A DNA stretch of 64,000 nt from Niabella agricola (GCF_021538615.1 NZ_JAJHIZ010000003.1:2046001-2110000), one strand, 5' to 3'; positions 16,919 through 26,303 are shown, counted from the first letter of the stretch. A program made the numbers and translations. The notes: generated by a model from the letters alone, not told the origin.

Positions 16919-19579
16919 ATGAAATGGTATCGTTTTCCAGGGCTGATCGGAAGCCTCTTTTTGATGATTTCTTCTTTCGCTCAATCTTCGGCCGGCCCCG
17001 CAGGTCTCCGGTGTGAGCATTTATTTAATCCGCTAGGAATTGATAATCCCCGGCCCCGCTTCAGCTGGATCCTGAACGACCCCGAACACCATGCCGCGCA
17101 GAAGACCTACCAGCTTGCAGTTACCGATGAAAAAGGCAAATCGGTATGGAATTCCGGAATGGTATCCTCTGCCAATAGTCTCGTAACTTATAACGGTCCG
17201 GCGCTGGAGCCCTTTACCCGTTATCATTGGAGCGTTACACTTACCGGCAACAATGGCCGCTCCTACCCCGCAGCAACCGCTTTTTTCGAAACAGGTATAA
17301 TGCAGCAGCAACACTGGAAAGGCGGATGGATCAGCGACGGCAATGATGTACGGCTGAAGCCGGCGCCTTACTTCCGGAAATCGTTCCTCCTGAAAAAAAC
17401 GGTGCAATCTGCGAGGATTTATATAGCTGCTGCCGGCCTTTACGAGCTCTCCCTGAATGCCCTGCCCGTGGGCGATCACCGGCTGGACCCCATGTATACC
17501 CGTTTTGACCGGAGAAACCTGTATGTGACCTACGATATCAGCAAACAATTGCAGCCTGGTGAAAATATAATTGGGGTATTGCTTGGAAACGGATGGTACA
17601 ATCATCAATCTACCGCAGTGTGGTATTTTGATAAAGCTCCCTGGCGTAACCGCCCGGCATTTTGCCTGGATCTGCGTATTACCTATACCGATGGCTCAAC
17701 CGAAACCATTGCTACCGACCGGAGCTGGAAAACAGCATTAAGCCCGGTAATCTTTAACAGCATTTACACCGGGGAACATTATGATGCGCAACGGGAAGTA
17801 CCAGGCTGGAATAAAGCCGGGTTTAACGATTCAAAATGGGCAGCTGCCATCGATCGCGCAGCACCGGCGCCGCTGATCACTGCACAGGTACTGCACCCGG
17901 TACGGGATGTGGTTACCATCAACCCGGTAGCCCTAAAAAAATTCAGCGATAAGAACTATGTGTTTAACCTGGGCCGGAATATTTCCGGTGTCAGCGAGAT
18001 TCATGTCTCGGGCGCCGCGGGAACGGTAATCCGGCTCGTTCATGCCGAACGCGTTCACCCATCCGGGCATGCCGACCTTTCCAATATTGATGTGCATTAC
18101 CGTCCAACGGATGACAGCGATCCTTTTCAAACCGATATTTTTATTCTGAAAGGAAACGGTATGGAAACCTTTAAGCCCCGTTTTAACTACAAAGGCTTTC
18201 AGTATGTAGAAGTCATCAGCAATAAACCTGTGCAGCTTAGCAAGTCCAGTCTGCAGGGATATTTTATGCATAGTGATCTGCCGCAGGCCGGCACCATTGA
18301 GGCAGGCGATCCGCTTATCAACAAGATCTGGCAGGCCACAAACAATTCCTATCTATCCAATCTTTTCGGATATCCTACCGATTGTCCCCAACGGGAAAAA
18401 AATGGCTGGACCGGCGATGCCGTGATCGCACTGGAAACTGGGTTGTATAACTTTGACGGCATTACTGTATATGAAAAGTGGCTGGCCGATCACCGCGATG
18501 AGCAGCAACCCAACGGAGTATTACCCGCTATCATTCCCACCAGCGGCTGGGGGTATCAATGGGCCAACGGGCCCGACTGGACCAGCACCATTGCCATTAT
18601 TCCCTGGACGCTTTACCAGTTTTACGGAGACGCCAAACCCCTGGCCGATAATTTTGAAAACATAAAGCGTTATGTAGATCATATTGCCGACCTGTATCCC
18701 ACCGGGTTAACCACCTGGGGATTGGGTGACTGGGTGCCGGTAAAATCCAAATCGCCGGTAGAATTGACCTCTTCGCTTTATTATTATAAGGATGTAAAGA
18801 TCCTTGCCCAGACTGCAGCACTTTTTAACCGGAAAGAAGAAGCTGACCGTTATGAGGCATTAGCTGAAAAAATTAAAAACGCGATCAACGATAAATACCT
18901 GAACCCAACAACCGGTATCTATGGTTCGGGCTTGCAAACGGAACTGAGTACTCCTGTATATTGGGGCGTGGTACCGGATGCGCTGAAAGCGAAAGTAGTA
19001 GCCAACCTGGCAAAAAAAGTGCGGGAGGATGGTGTACAGCTGGATGTGGGCATCCTAGGCGCCAAGGCGGTGTTGAATGTGTTAAGTGAAAATGGTTATG
19101 CCGACCTGGCTTATCAGCTGGTCACACGCAAAACCTACCCCTCCTGGGGCTGGTGGATCGAAAATGGCGCTACTACACTTTATGAAAACTGGAAGGTAGA
19201 TGCACAGAGGGACGCCTCGCTTAACCATATTATGTTTGGTGATATCGGGGCCTGGTTTTATAAAGCCCTTGGAGGTATCTTCCCCGATCCGGAGCAGCCG
19301 GGTTTCCGGAACATTCTCCTCAAACCCAATTTTGTACGCGGACTGAATACCTTTAAAGCCAGTTATAACGGGCCTTTGGGCGAGATCCGCTCATCCTGGG
19401 AAAGAAAAGGGAACCGGCTTCGGTATACCTGCCGGATACCGGCCAACAGCACCGCAAGCTTTTACATACCCACATCCTGTCAGCTTCAAAAACGCGATCG
19501 CATGCCCGTTGCTCAAAATAAAGATGGCAGCTATACATTGCCCTCCGGAACTTATACGTTTTTGTTAAATGTAAAATAG
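16919..19579 (+). CDS. GH78 alpha-L-rhamnosidase
   Basis: 886 aa from the ATG at 16919, which gives a clean signal peptide (MKWYRFPGLIGSLFLMISSF); an ATG at 16880 in the same frame would add 13 residues and bury it. Domains in order: an N-terminal fibronectin-like region (GLRCEHLFNPLGIDNPRPRF), a beta-sandwich (RIYIAAAGLYELSLN, LGNGWYNHQ), a second sandwich (NLGRNISGVSEI), the six-hairpin catalytic barrel (YPTDCPQREKNGWTGDA, WGLGDWVP, YPSWGWWIENGATTLYENW) and a C-terminal sandwich. The DCPQRE and GWTGDA acidic motifs are the family's catalytic region. Releases alpha-L-rhamnose, for example from rhamnogalacturonan or glycosides. TATTATTG at 16870-16877 is a 7/8 match to the -7 element and fits the later start. 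Confidence 0.92.
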   Translation: MKWYRFPGLIGSLFLMISSFAQSSAGPAGLRCEHLFNPLGIDNPRPRFSWILNDPEHHAAQKTYQLAVTDEKGKSVWNSGMVSSANSLVTYNGPALEPFTRYHWSVTLTGNNGRSYPAATAFFETGIMQQQHWKGGWISDGNDVRLKPAPYFRKSFLLKKTVQSARIYIAAAGLYELSLNALPVGDHRLDPMYTRFDRRNLYVTYDISKQLQPGENIIGVLLGNGWYNHQSTAVWYFDKAPWRNRPAFCLDLRITYTDGSTETIATDRSWKTALSPVIFNSIYTGEHYDAQREVPGWNKAGFNDSKWAAAIDRAAPAPLITAQVLHPVRDVVTINPVALKKFSDKNYVFNLGRNISGVSEIHVSGAAGTVIRLVHAERVHPSGHADLSNIDVHYRPTDDSDPFQTDIFILKGNGMETFKPRFNYKGFQYVEVISNKPVQLSKSSLQGYFMHSDLPQAGTIEAGDPLINKIWQATNNSYLSNLFGYPTDCPQREKNGWTGDAVIALETGLYNFDGITVYEKWLADHRDEQQPNGVLPAIIPTSGWGYQWANGPDWTSTIAIIPWTLYQFYGDAKPLADNFENIKRYVDHIADLYPTGLTTWGLGDWVPVKSKSPVELTSSLYYYKDVKILAQTAALFNRKEEADRYEALAEKIKNAINDKYLNPTTGIYGSGLQTELSTPVYWGVVPDALKAKVVANLAKKVREDGVQLDVGILGAKAVLNVLSENGYADLAYQLVTRKTYPSWGWWIENGATTLYENWKVDAQRDASLNHIMFGDIGAWFYKALGGIFPDPEQPGFRNILLKPNFVRGLNTFKASYNGPLGEIRSSWERKGNRLRYTCRIPANSTASFYIPTSCQLQKRDRMPVAQNKDGSYTLPSGTYTFLLNVK

Positions 19580-19790
19580 TGAATTTCTTTACCGGTCAGT
19601 GAGCACACTGGCCGTGGCTGAGGAAACCGAGGCCGGTTTGTGTCCGCACAAACCATTTGGCGCAGAATAACATTCACAATGCGTCAAGCGGATTGCTTAC
19701 CGGTCGGTGAGGACGCCGGCCGCAGTGGGGGCACGGGTCGTGGCTGAAATATTCTATATTAAATATTTTAAATTCCCGCAGGGCGTAGGG
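19580..19790. repeat. Convergent gap with a degenerate direct repeat and a hairpin
   Basis: Between two convergent genes. The sequence CTTACCGGTC-GTGAG-AC-CCGGCCG (with variations) occurs at about 19587-19623 and again at about 19695-19749, both ending GTGGCTGA. Between them lies a perfect 8-bp hairpin GGTTTGTG-tccg-CACAAACC (19635-19654) with no T-run. The repeat is not found elsewhere in the window by eye. Confidence 0.5.
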
Positions 19791-22367
19791 TTACGCCGAA
19801 TTACGCCCGGCATTGATGATGCCAAAGGAACAGCGCATCACCAGTTTGCCATAGGCATCGCGCAGCGCCTCATCCAGGTCATCTCCTCCTTCACGCAGTT
19901 TCACCAGGGCATATTGCTGGATGGTAACCAGCGGTTTTACGATACGCTCCCGCATGCGGATAGAAAGCTTGTCTACCGGGTATGAAGCCATCAACGTATC
20001 ATGCCCCGAAAGTTTATATAAGTACTCTTTGGTAAGCAAATACTCATCATAGATCATTTTCCAGATCCCGCCAAACTGCTCATCCTTTTCCATATAGGCC
20101 GTAATGGGAAAATAGGATTTGGACATCGCCATTTCGCAGTTATCGAGCAATGTTTTAAAATACAGCGACTCCCTATAAAGACTTTTCAGCTCCTCAAAAC
20201 GGCCGATGTATTCCATTTTTTTCAGCGCCGTTCCTACCCCGTAAAAACCGGGTACATTCTGTTTCAGCTGGCTCCATGCACCGGCAAAAGGAATGGCCCG
20301 CAGATCATTCAGCGAAAAAGAAGATTGCGATCCTCCTCTTTTTGCCGGACGGCTGCCGATATTGGTTTCATTATAAAAACGCAGCGGGCTCATTTCATAC
20401 AGATAATTGGCCAGTTGCGGATGCTCCTTCAATTGCTTGTATGCATCAAAACCGTAGGAAGCCAGCTCCTGCATCAGTTCTTCCTTTTTACCGCTTAAAG
20501 GTGGGTAGCGGTCTGTGAACAATGAATTCGATACGCCTGCATTGATGAGTTGTTCCAGGTTGAACTGCGCCGATTCGATAATGCCAAAATTGGCACTTAC
20601 CGTTTGTCCCTGTATAGTTAGCTGAATTTCCTTATTGGAAATATGGCTACCCATGGAGGCGTAGAATTTATGCGTTTTACCACCGCCTCTTGAGGGCGGG
20701 CCACCCCTGCCATCAAAAAAGATCACGTCAAATCCATACTGCCGGGTAATACGTGTCAGCTCTTCCTTTGCACGGTAGATACTCCAGTTGGCCATCAGGT
20801 AGCCCCCATCCTTGGTTCCATCGGAAAAGCCAAGCATAATGGTCTGCGTTTTACCCCGCCGGTTCAGGTGCTCCTTATAGGATGGGATCGAATACAGATC
20901 CTTCATGATGGCGCCGGCGTTCTGCAGGTCTTCAATGGTTTCAAACAAGGGCACCACATCCACTTTAAAATTTTCGCCACTGATGCCGCTAAGACGAAAG
21001 AGCCCTACCACCTCAATAATATTCAGTACACTGGTGCAATGGCTGATGATATAACGGTTACAGCCTTCTTCTCCATTTGCTTTTTGTATCGCGCAAACTG
21101 CATCCACCACCTGCACGGTATCCTTTACTACGTCGTCTTTAACAAGCCCGGTTACATCTGCCTGCTGCAGTTCCAACAACAAGGCTGTTTTTTGTTTTTC
21201 CGTCAACTCGTTGTAGTTGGCCGGCAATATGCCGGAAGCAGCCAGCTGCGCATACAACTTTTCATGTATGGAGCTATCCTGGCGAATATCCAGGGATGCA
21301 AAATGCAAACCGAAGATCTCGATCTTATTAATCAGGTTTTCGATCTTGTTTACAAAAAGCCCGTTATGCTTATCATTAACCACATTCCTAACCGCTTCCA
21401 GCGTATCAATGAGCTCCCGGGCTTGGATCTTCGATTCATACCCCGGCACAAAAACTTCATCGTATAACTTACGTTCCAGTTCAATCAGTTCTTCCTCTAC
21501 TCCCTGGAACGTGAGCCTGCGGCGCAACCGGCGCACATCCATATAGTAACATTTCAGAATCGCGCCCCGCAGTGCTCCAGCCACCTGAAGGGTGGTATCT
21601 GTGGTTACAAAAGGATTCCCGTCACGATCGCCTCCGGGCCAGAAGCCCATTTTCACCAGCGCATGTTTGCCGGTGTTGATCTGTGGAAACTGGTTCTTCA
21701 GCGCACTGATAATGCGACCCGCCGCCGGGTAAAATACGTTCTCCAGGTACCAGATCAGGCTCACGGCCTCGTCATAAGGAGTTGGCTTTTTCTTTTTGAG
21801 AAACGGCGTTTTTCCCAGCTGTTGCAGCAACATGTTGATCTCGCTGGCATCATTCCGTATCAACGCACTGCTCAGATCGCGGATAATGCCCAGTACAGAA
21901 CCCGGATAAAACTGCGTAGGATGGGCTGTAAGTACCAGGCGTACACAAAAATCTTTGAGCACCTGCTCAAATCCTTCTTCCTTGTTATTTTGTACCACCT
22001 CAGACATCAGCTGCTTCAAGGTACCGGCTCCGTTGAGATCGTTGATTTCTTTATAGGAAGCATCCTCCAGGGCGTCAAACAGCACCACCTGCCGTTCGAT
22101 ATATTGTACCAGGCGAAACAACAGATCTACCTGCGTTTTTACTTCAGAATAAGAGGTATGCCGGTTAAAAAAATCATCTACAATCTCTACAGGACTTAAG
22201 GCCTTTTCATATCCTTCCTCACACATACTGGACAATAACGACAGCAAAATCCCGGTCTTTTCAATACGGTTGAACGGTAAAGAAGTAAATAAACTATTAT
22301 ACAACTGAAACCTGATTCCCACGTCGTTTTTGAAGTGTTGAACCGATTGGCTGCTTACCACATCCAT
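19791..22367 (-). CDS. ppc: Phosphoenolpyruvate carboxylase
   Basis: 858 aa, slightly shorter than the 880-960 aa of enterobacterial enzymes. Carboxylates PEP to oxaloacetate, the anaplerotic step of the TCA cycle. The first catalytic motif is VLTAHPTQ (His149), where most members have TAHPTE; the KMGFWPGGDRDGNP motif (about 240-253), ILGFSDGTKDGGY-type LGFSDGTKDGGYLMANW and the mobile loop FFDGRGGPPSRGGG are all intact. The C-terminus ends FGIINAGRNSA, near the usual ...NTG end. Single gene transcribed towards the GH78 gene. Residue changes around the allosteric sites cannot be judged by eye. Confidence 0.95.
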   Translation of the reverse strand: MDVVSSQSVQHFKNDVGIRFQLYNSLFTSLPFNRIEKTGILLSLLSSMCEEGYEKALSPVEIVDDFFNRHTSYSEVKTQVDLLFRLVQYIERQVVLFDALEDASYKEINDLNGAGTLKQLMSEVVQNNKEEGFEQVLKDFCVRLVLTAHPTQFYPGSVLGIIRDLSSALIRNDASEINMLLQQLGKTPFLKKKKPTPYDEAVSLIWYLENVFYPAAGRIISALKNQFPQINTGKHALVKMGFWPGGDRDGNPFVTTDTTLQVAGALRGAILKCYYMDVRRLRRRLTFQGVEEELIELERKLYDEVFVPGYESKIQARELIDTLEAVRNVVNDKHNGLFVNKIENLINKIEIFGLHFASLDIRQDSSIHEKLYAQLAASGILPANYNELTEKQKTALLLELQQADVTGLVKDDVVKDTVQVVDAVCAIQKANGEEGCNRYIISHCTSVLNIIEVVGLFRLSGISGENFKVDVVPLFETIEDLQNAGAIMKDLYSIPSYKEHLNRRGKTQTIMLGFSDGTKDGGYLMANWSIYRAKEELTRITRQYGFDVIFFDGRGGPPSRGGGKTHKFYASMGSHISNKEIQLTIQGQTVSANFGIIESAQFNLEQLINAGVSNSLFTDRYPPLSGKKEELMQELASYGFDAYKQLKEHPQLANYLYEMSPLRFYNETNIGSRPAKRGGSQSSFSLNDLRAIPFAGAWSQLKQNVPGFYGVGTALKKMEYIGRFEELKSLYRESLYFKTLLDNCEMAMSKSYFPITAYMEKDEQFGGIWKMIYDEYLLTKEYLYKLSGHDTLMASYPVDKLSIRMRERIVKPLVTIQQYALVKLREGGDDLDEALRDAYGKLVMRCSFGIINAGRNSA

Positions 22368-22597
22368 ATATTTCCTGTTTGACTTTTAGAATTGCCTCCG
22401 GGCGCTCCGAACATTGCAAAGAACGAAGCGATCCTTCAGTGTTTAAACAGCGTTGAAGATACTATTTTTCCGCTATAACATTTGCAATTCTCAAGTATTT
22501 AATCATTTCTTTATACGATGTCTAATGATCCGGCACAATCCTTACATATTCTCAAACAAGCTCCTGTATTACCGGTTTCGGTTCTAAAGCAGAGAGA

Positions 22598-22642
22598 CAT
22601 AAAAAAGCCTCGTCCGGGTACACCGTACGAGGCTTTTTTATG
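22598..22642 (-). terminator. Terminator of the ribosomal alpha operon
   Basis: A perfect 16-bp inverted repeat, CATAAAAAAGCCTCGT and its complement ACGAGGCTTTTTTATG, with a 13-base loop, 14 bases after the rplQ stop. A- and T-runs on the two sides make it bidirectional in form. The ppc promoter region follows directly. Confidence 0.9.
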
Positions 22643-22655
22643 TTGTAAAGAAGGA

Positions 22656-23210
22656 TTATGCTTCTTTGTTCTCGTCTTTTGCTTCTGCTGCAGGAGCTTC
22701 TTCAGCAGCTGCAGGAGCAACCGCTTCTTTTACTTCCTCAACAGGTGCTGCTTCCGCAACAGCAGTAGCTTCTTCTTTTTTCTTTCCGCTACCGCTGCGA
22801 CGACGGGTACGTTTACCAGCAGCTTTCTCATCAGATCCTTTACCGTAAACTTCGTTAAAGTCTACCAGCTCGATCATTGCTTTTTCAGCAGCATCACCAG
22901 GACGGATCCCTAATTTAATGATGCGGGTATAACCACCGGGGCGGCCGCCAACCTTTGCTGCAACGGCATCGAACAGTTCTTTAACCGCTTCTTTGTCCTG
23001 TAAGTGGCTGAACACAATACGACGCTGATGTGTGGTATTTTCTTTGCTTTTGGTAATCAGGGGTTCTACATATACCCTTAACGCCTTTGCTTTTGCAACA
23101 GTAGTTACAATACGCTTGTGCTCGATCAGCTGGCAGGAAAGATTACGCAACAAGGCATCTCTGTGTGCTTTGGTACGGCTTAAATTTTTGATTTTGTCTC
23201 CGTGACGCAT
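22656..23210 (-). CDS. rplQ: Large ribosomal subunit protein L17 (bL17) with long acidic tail
   Basis: The start is [20 protein letters not shown] at 23210; the frame continues 14 codons upstream through repeat-like sequence and is not used. Residues 1-115 are canonical L17 ([39 protein letters not shown]). The next 65 or so form a basic linker ([14 protein letters not shown]) and an Ala/Glu/Val-rich tail, which E. coli L17 lacks but which is common in this phylum. Last gene of the alpha operon, before a strong terminator. Confidence 0.96.
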   Translation of the reverse strand: MRHGDKIKNLSRTKAHRDALLRNLSCQLIEHKRIVTTVAKAKALRVYVEPLITKSKENTTHQRRIVFSHLQDKEAVKELFDAVAAKVGGRPGGYTRIIKLGIRPGDAAEKAMIELVDFNEVYGKGSDEKAAGKRTRRRSGSGKKKEEATAVAEAAPVEEVKEAVAPAAAEEAPAAEAKDENKEA

Positions 23211-23318
23211 GACATTTAATTTGAGATTTGAGATCTGAGATTTCAGACCCACAAATCGGTTAAAAAAATTCGGTTACACCGTGTCAAGGAAATTGTAACC
23301 TACTGTACTAATGTGGAA

Positions 23319-23376
23319 ATGTGTGAATGAGAGAATGTGGAAATTTTCATACTTCCACATTTTCACATCTTCACAT
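23319..23376. repeat. Quasi-palindrome in the rpoA-rplQ gap
   Basis: Left arm 23319-23342 and right arm 23353-23376 are inverted with 19 of 24 positions matching, around a 10-base loop. The innermost nine bases (AATGTGGAA/TTCCACATT) are perfect. Vocabulary: ATGTGGAAATG words. The right arm ends two bases from the rpoA stop. Confidence 0.7.
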
Positions 23377-23378
23377 AA

Positions 23379-24380
23379 TTAATAATCGTCTTTATCGATT
23401 CCCAGCTTCTGAAGGTCCATACCAAAGCCCAGACCTCTTTCGATGAGCACCTGCTCAATTTCAGAAAGGGATTTCTGACCAAAGTTCCGGAACTTCATCA
23501 GGTCTTCCTGCTCGTACTGCACCAGCTCGCTCAAAGAATTGATCTTGGCCGCTTTTAAGCAGTTGAACGCCCGTACAGAAAGATCCAGGTCCTCCAGCGG
23601 GGTCTTCAGTACCTTACGCAGTTGCAGGGTCTGCTCATCTACCATATCCTCTTTCTTCTCTTCCTTATTATCAAACGTGATGTTTTCATCCGTAATGATC
23701 ATCAGGTGCTGAATTAAGATCCGGCTGGCCTGTTTTACCGCTTCTTCCGGATGAATGGTACCATCGGTATTTACTTCCATTAACAGCTTTTCATAATCCG
23801 TACGTTGTTCCACACGGGTATTTTCAATGCTGTATTTTACATTTTTAATGGGCGTAAAGATAGAGTCGATAGCAATATAACCTACCGGTGCATCTTTTAC
23901 CTTGTTATCTTCAGCAGGTACATAACCACGGCCTTTACCTATGGTCAGTTCAATATCCAGCTTGGAAGAAGAATCCATAGTGCAGATCAGCAGATCCGGG
24001 TTCATGATCTGGAAGGACTGTGTTCCATCAGCGATCATTCCCGCAGTGAACTCTGTCTGATTTTTTACAGAAATGGAAATTTTTTCATTGGCCACTTCAT
24101 GATCAACGATTCTTTTGAAGCGGACCTGTTTCAAATTCAGGATGATTTCAACCACGTCTTCGCTAATTCCCTTCATGGTAGCAAATTCATGATCTACACC
24201 CTCTATTTTAATGCCTACAATCGCATATCCCTCAAGAGAGTTCAATAAAACACGACGCAGTGCGTTACCAATGGTAACACCATACCCCGGCTCTAGTGGA
24301 CGAAACTCAAACTGAGCTTCGAAATCTGAAGCCTTTTGCAAAATGATTTTGTCAGGCTGGTGGAAATTTAAAATTGCCAT
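23379..24380 (-). CDS. rpoA: RNA polymerase alpha subunit
   Basis: 333 aa. The N-terminal dimerisation and assembly domain (1 to about 235) has FEFRPLEPGYGVTIGNALRR (first 20 of the motif) and the MKGISEDVVEIILNLK helix; after a charged linker (NKEEKKEDMVDE) comes the C-terminal domain with DLDLSVRAFNCLKAAKI and FGQKSLSEIEQVL, the DNA- and activator-binding helix-hairpin-helix. Sits between rpsD and rplQ in the standard order. Length and motifs are entirely normal. Confidence 0.98.
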   Translation of the reverse strand: MAILNFHQPDKIILQKASDFEAQFEFRPLEPGYGVTIGNALRRVLLNSLEGYAIVGIKIEGVDHEFATMKGISEDVVEIILNLKQVRFKRIVDHEVANEKISISVKNQTEFTAGMIADGTQSFQIMNPDLLICTMDSSSKLDIELTIGKGRGYVPAEDNKVKDAPVGYIAIDSIFTPIKNVKYSIENTRVEQRTDYEKLLMEVNTDGTIHPEEAVKQASRILIQHLMIITDENITFDNKEEKKEDMVDEQTLQLRKVLKTPLEDLDLSVRAFNCLKAAKINSLSELVQYEQEDLMKFRNFGQKSLSEIEQVLIERGLGFGMDLQKLGIDKDDY

Positions 24381-24399
24381 TTTTATCCTTTATTAAGTG

Positions 24400-24464
24400 A
24401 ATGGTGACTAAATGAATGGTGAATAGTGAATGTGAGCCGTCGGTTCACGATCCGCTATTGACTA
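24400..24464. repeat. Quasi-palindrome in the rpsD-rpoA gap
   Basis: Plus strand ATGAATGGTGAATAGTGAATG... faces ...CTATTGACTATCCACT. Inner arms GTGAGCCG/CGGTTCAC match at 7 of 8 positions; outer arms match at 11 of 14, separated on one side by an 8-base bulge. Vocabulary: GAATAGTGAATGGTGAA words, unlike the other gaps in this operon. Confidence 0.6.
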
Positions 24465-24474
24465 TCCACTAAAA

Positions 24475-25080
24475 TTACTTACTGTACAATTCAACAATCA
24501 GCTGCTCCTTAATGTTCTCAGGAACACTTTCCCTTTCGGGATAGGTGATGAAAGTACCTTTGATTTCAGTTTCATTGAAATCGATCCAGCCAAATTTTGG
24601 ATTTTTGGGGCGGATCACGCTTGTAATAGAAGAACGGTTCTTGCTGCTTTCTTTCAGGGTGATGATATCACCGGCTTTCAACTGATAAGAAGGGATGTTT
24701 ACCACTTCACCATTTACTTCAATGTGCTTGTGGCTTACCAGCTGGCGGGCAGCAGGGCGGCTGGGTGCAATACCCATGCGGAATACCGTGTTGTCTAAAC
24801 GCGCTTCAAGTAATTTAATAAGGTTTTCACCGGTAATACCTTTCCGACGGTTGGCTTCCTCAAATGTTTTGCGGAATTGTTTCTCCAACACACCGTAAGT
24901 GTATTTTGCTTTTTGTTTTTCGCGCAGCTGCAATGCATATTCCCCTAAGGTTTTACGCTTGCGCTTTTCGCCATGCATACCGGGAGGGTTGCTGTTTTTA
25001 CCCAACCATTTACCATTACCTAAAATAGGCTCTCCGAAAATACGGGAGATCTTGGTCTTCGGACCATTGTAACGTGCCAT
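24475..25080 (-). CDS. rpsD: Small ribosomal subunit protein S4 (uS4)
   Basis: 201 aa. Starts MARYNGPKTKISRIFGEPI, has the KQKAKYTYGVLEKQFRKTF segment, and the S4 RNA-binding domain at about 92-155 (LLEARLDNTVFRMGIAPSR, AARQLVSHKHIEVNGEVVNI). It lacks the N-terminal zinc cysteines and so is a C-minus S4. Primary binder of 16S rRNA; in other bacteria it represses its own operon, but no repressor-binding leader can be identified here. Followed by rpoA in the usual order. Confidence 0.97.
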   Translation of the reverse strand: MARYNGPKTKISRIFGEPILGNGKWLGKNSNPPGMHGEKRKRKTLGEYALQLREKQKAKYTYGVLEKQFRKTFEEANRRKGITGENLIKLLEARLDNTVFRMGIAPSRPAARQLVSHKHIEVNGEVVNIPSYQLKAGDIITLKESSKNRSSITSVIRPKNPKFGWIDFNETEIKGTFITYPERESVPENIKEQLIVELYSK

Positions 25081-25201
25081 AATTATACTTTCATTTAAGC
25101 TTTTTTAGAAACCGGTACAGCAATCAGTAAAAAGCTTTGGAAAAAATTAATTGTGTACCCTTTATTAAAAATGAAAAGCCAATTGGCTCAACTATATATA
25201 T

Positions 25202-25248
25202 GATGTACAATGTATGACGTACGAACTTCGTACATCATACATCGCACA
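25202..25248. repeat. Tight quasi-palindrome in the rpsK-rpsD gap
   Basis: Left arm 25202-25225 (GATGTACAATGTATGACGTA...) is inverted in 25226-25249. The centre GTACGAA-c-TTCGTAC is perfect, and the outer part has about three mismatches. Vocabulary: GTACAATGTATGACG words. With almost no loop it would extrude or fold as a long hairpin in the mRNA. Confidence 0.7.
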
Positions 25249-25253
25249 TAAAA

Positions 25254-25655
25254 TTATACTCTTCTCTTTTTGGGAGGACGGCATCCGTTGTGCGGCAAAG
25301 GAGTAACGTCTTTGATCATTACTACTTCGATGCCAGACTGGGAAAGTGAGCGGATTGCTCCTTCACGGCCGGCGCCGGGGCCTTTTACATATACATCTAC
25401 TCTTTTCAAACCTGCATCCAATGCTACTTTTGCAGCATCTGCAGAAGCCATCTGAGCAGCATAGGGTGTGTTCTTTTTAGAACCACGGAAACCCATTTTA
25501 CCAGCACTGCTCCAGGAAATAACCTGGCCGGATTTGTTGGTTAAGCTGATGATAATGTTGTTGAATGTTGCAGAAATGTGCGCATCTCCATACGCATCCA
25601 CTTTTACAATCCTTTTTTTTGCAGCGGCTTTTGCGCTGTTTTGTGATTTTGCCAT
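25254..25655 (-). CDS. rpsK: Small ribosomal subunit protein S11 (uS11)
   Basis: 133 aa. The core is canonical: [24 protein letters not shown] [52 protein letters not shown] and the conserved end [18 protein letters not shown]. The N-terminus is Lys/Ala-rich ([18 protein letters not shown]) and a little longer than in E. coli. Part of the platform of the 30S subunit. Gap of 173 bases to rpsD and 186 to rpsM, both unusually long for this operon and filled with inverted-repeat sequence. Confidence 0.97.
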   Translation of the reverse strand: MAKSQNSAKAAAKKRIVKVDAYGDAHISATFNNIIISLTNKSGQVISWSSAGKMGFRGSKKNTPYAAQMASADAAKVALDAGLKRVDVYVKGPGAGREGAIRSLSQSGIEVVMIKDVTPLPHNGCRPPKKRRV

Positions 25656-25776
25656 TGTACTAAAAGGTGATCTTTAAAAAATAAAACGCTTTGCGGAGCA
25701 AAACGCCCAGTCAATCCTAGTCCTGCACCGGGGTGTCCGGATTTGATCTGGTAGTAACAGGTGCATATAAAAAAGC

Positions 25777-25836
25777 AGTCAGCTATCAGATATCAGCAAT
25801 CAGCAACTGCTGACAACCAACAACTAAAAGCTGACT
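25777..25836. repeat. Quasi-palindrome in the rpsM-rpsK gap
   Basis: Outer arms AGTCAGCT (25777-25784) and AGCTGACT (25829-25836) are perfect. The middle is only loosely paired, and a separate tight hairpin TCAGCA-ac-TGCTGA sits at 25800-25813. Vocabulary: ATCAGCAATCAGC words, which also occur near 8340-8390, 4480-4510 and 34040. Confidence 0.6.
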
Positions 25837-25841
25837 CCTAA

Positions 25842-26222
25842 TTATTTCTTAGCGGCCTTCTTCTTACCGGCAACCGTCTTACGTTTACCTTTACGGGTAC
25901 GGCTGTTGGTTTTTGTACGCTGACCACGCACCGGAAGTCCTTTCCTGTGACGCAGACCACGGTAGCAGGCGATATCCAGCAGGCGCTTAATGTTCATTTG
26001 CACCTCGCTTCTCAGCTGACCTTCTACTTTCAGTTCTTCAGTAATGGTAGAACGGATCGCATTCAGATCTTCATCGTTCCACTCGTTTACTTTTTTGCTG
26101 CGGTCAATGCTATTCTTGTCAAGAATATATTTAGCTGTAGAAGGGCCGATACCATAAATATAGGTAAGGCCAATTTCGCCCCTTTTGTTCTTTGGTAAGT
26201 CTACACCGGCAATACGTGCCAT
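25842..26222 (-). CDS. rpsM: Small ribosomal subunit protein S13 (uS13)
   Basis: 126 aa. Starts [20 protein letters not shown], contains the helix-two-turn-helix [14 protein letters not shown], and the conserved [20 protein letters not shown] near residues 88-110. The C-terminal tail is very basic ([15 protein letters not shown]) and contacts tRNA and 16S rRNA in the 30S head. Follows rpmJ by 81 bases. Confidence 0.97.
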   Translation of the reverse strand: MARIAGVDLPKNKRGEIGLTYIYGIGPSTAKYILDKNSIDRSKKVNEWNDEDLNAIRSTITEELKVEGQLRSEVQMNIKRLLDIACYRGLRHRKGLPVRGQRTKTNSRTRKGKRKTVAGKKKAAKK

Positions 26223-26303
26223 ATTTTTTCGAATTTAAATTTCAAGAAACAAATAACTTCCGTCAATTGGTTCTTGTATTTTGATTTTTGTTTTTTAAAT
26301 AGT

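Noticed and set aside
23211..23252. Upstream extension of L17
   Set aside because: Reads TTGAGATTTGAGATCTGAG-type filler; the true L17 start is MRHGDKI.
25777..25836. Quasi-palindrome as an intrinsic terminator within the ribosomal operon
   Set aside because: No T-run follows on the minus strand, and termination here would cut off essential genes.
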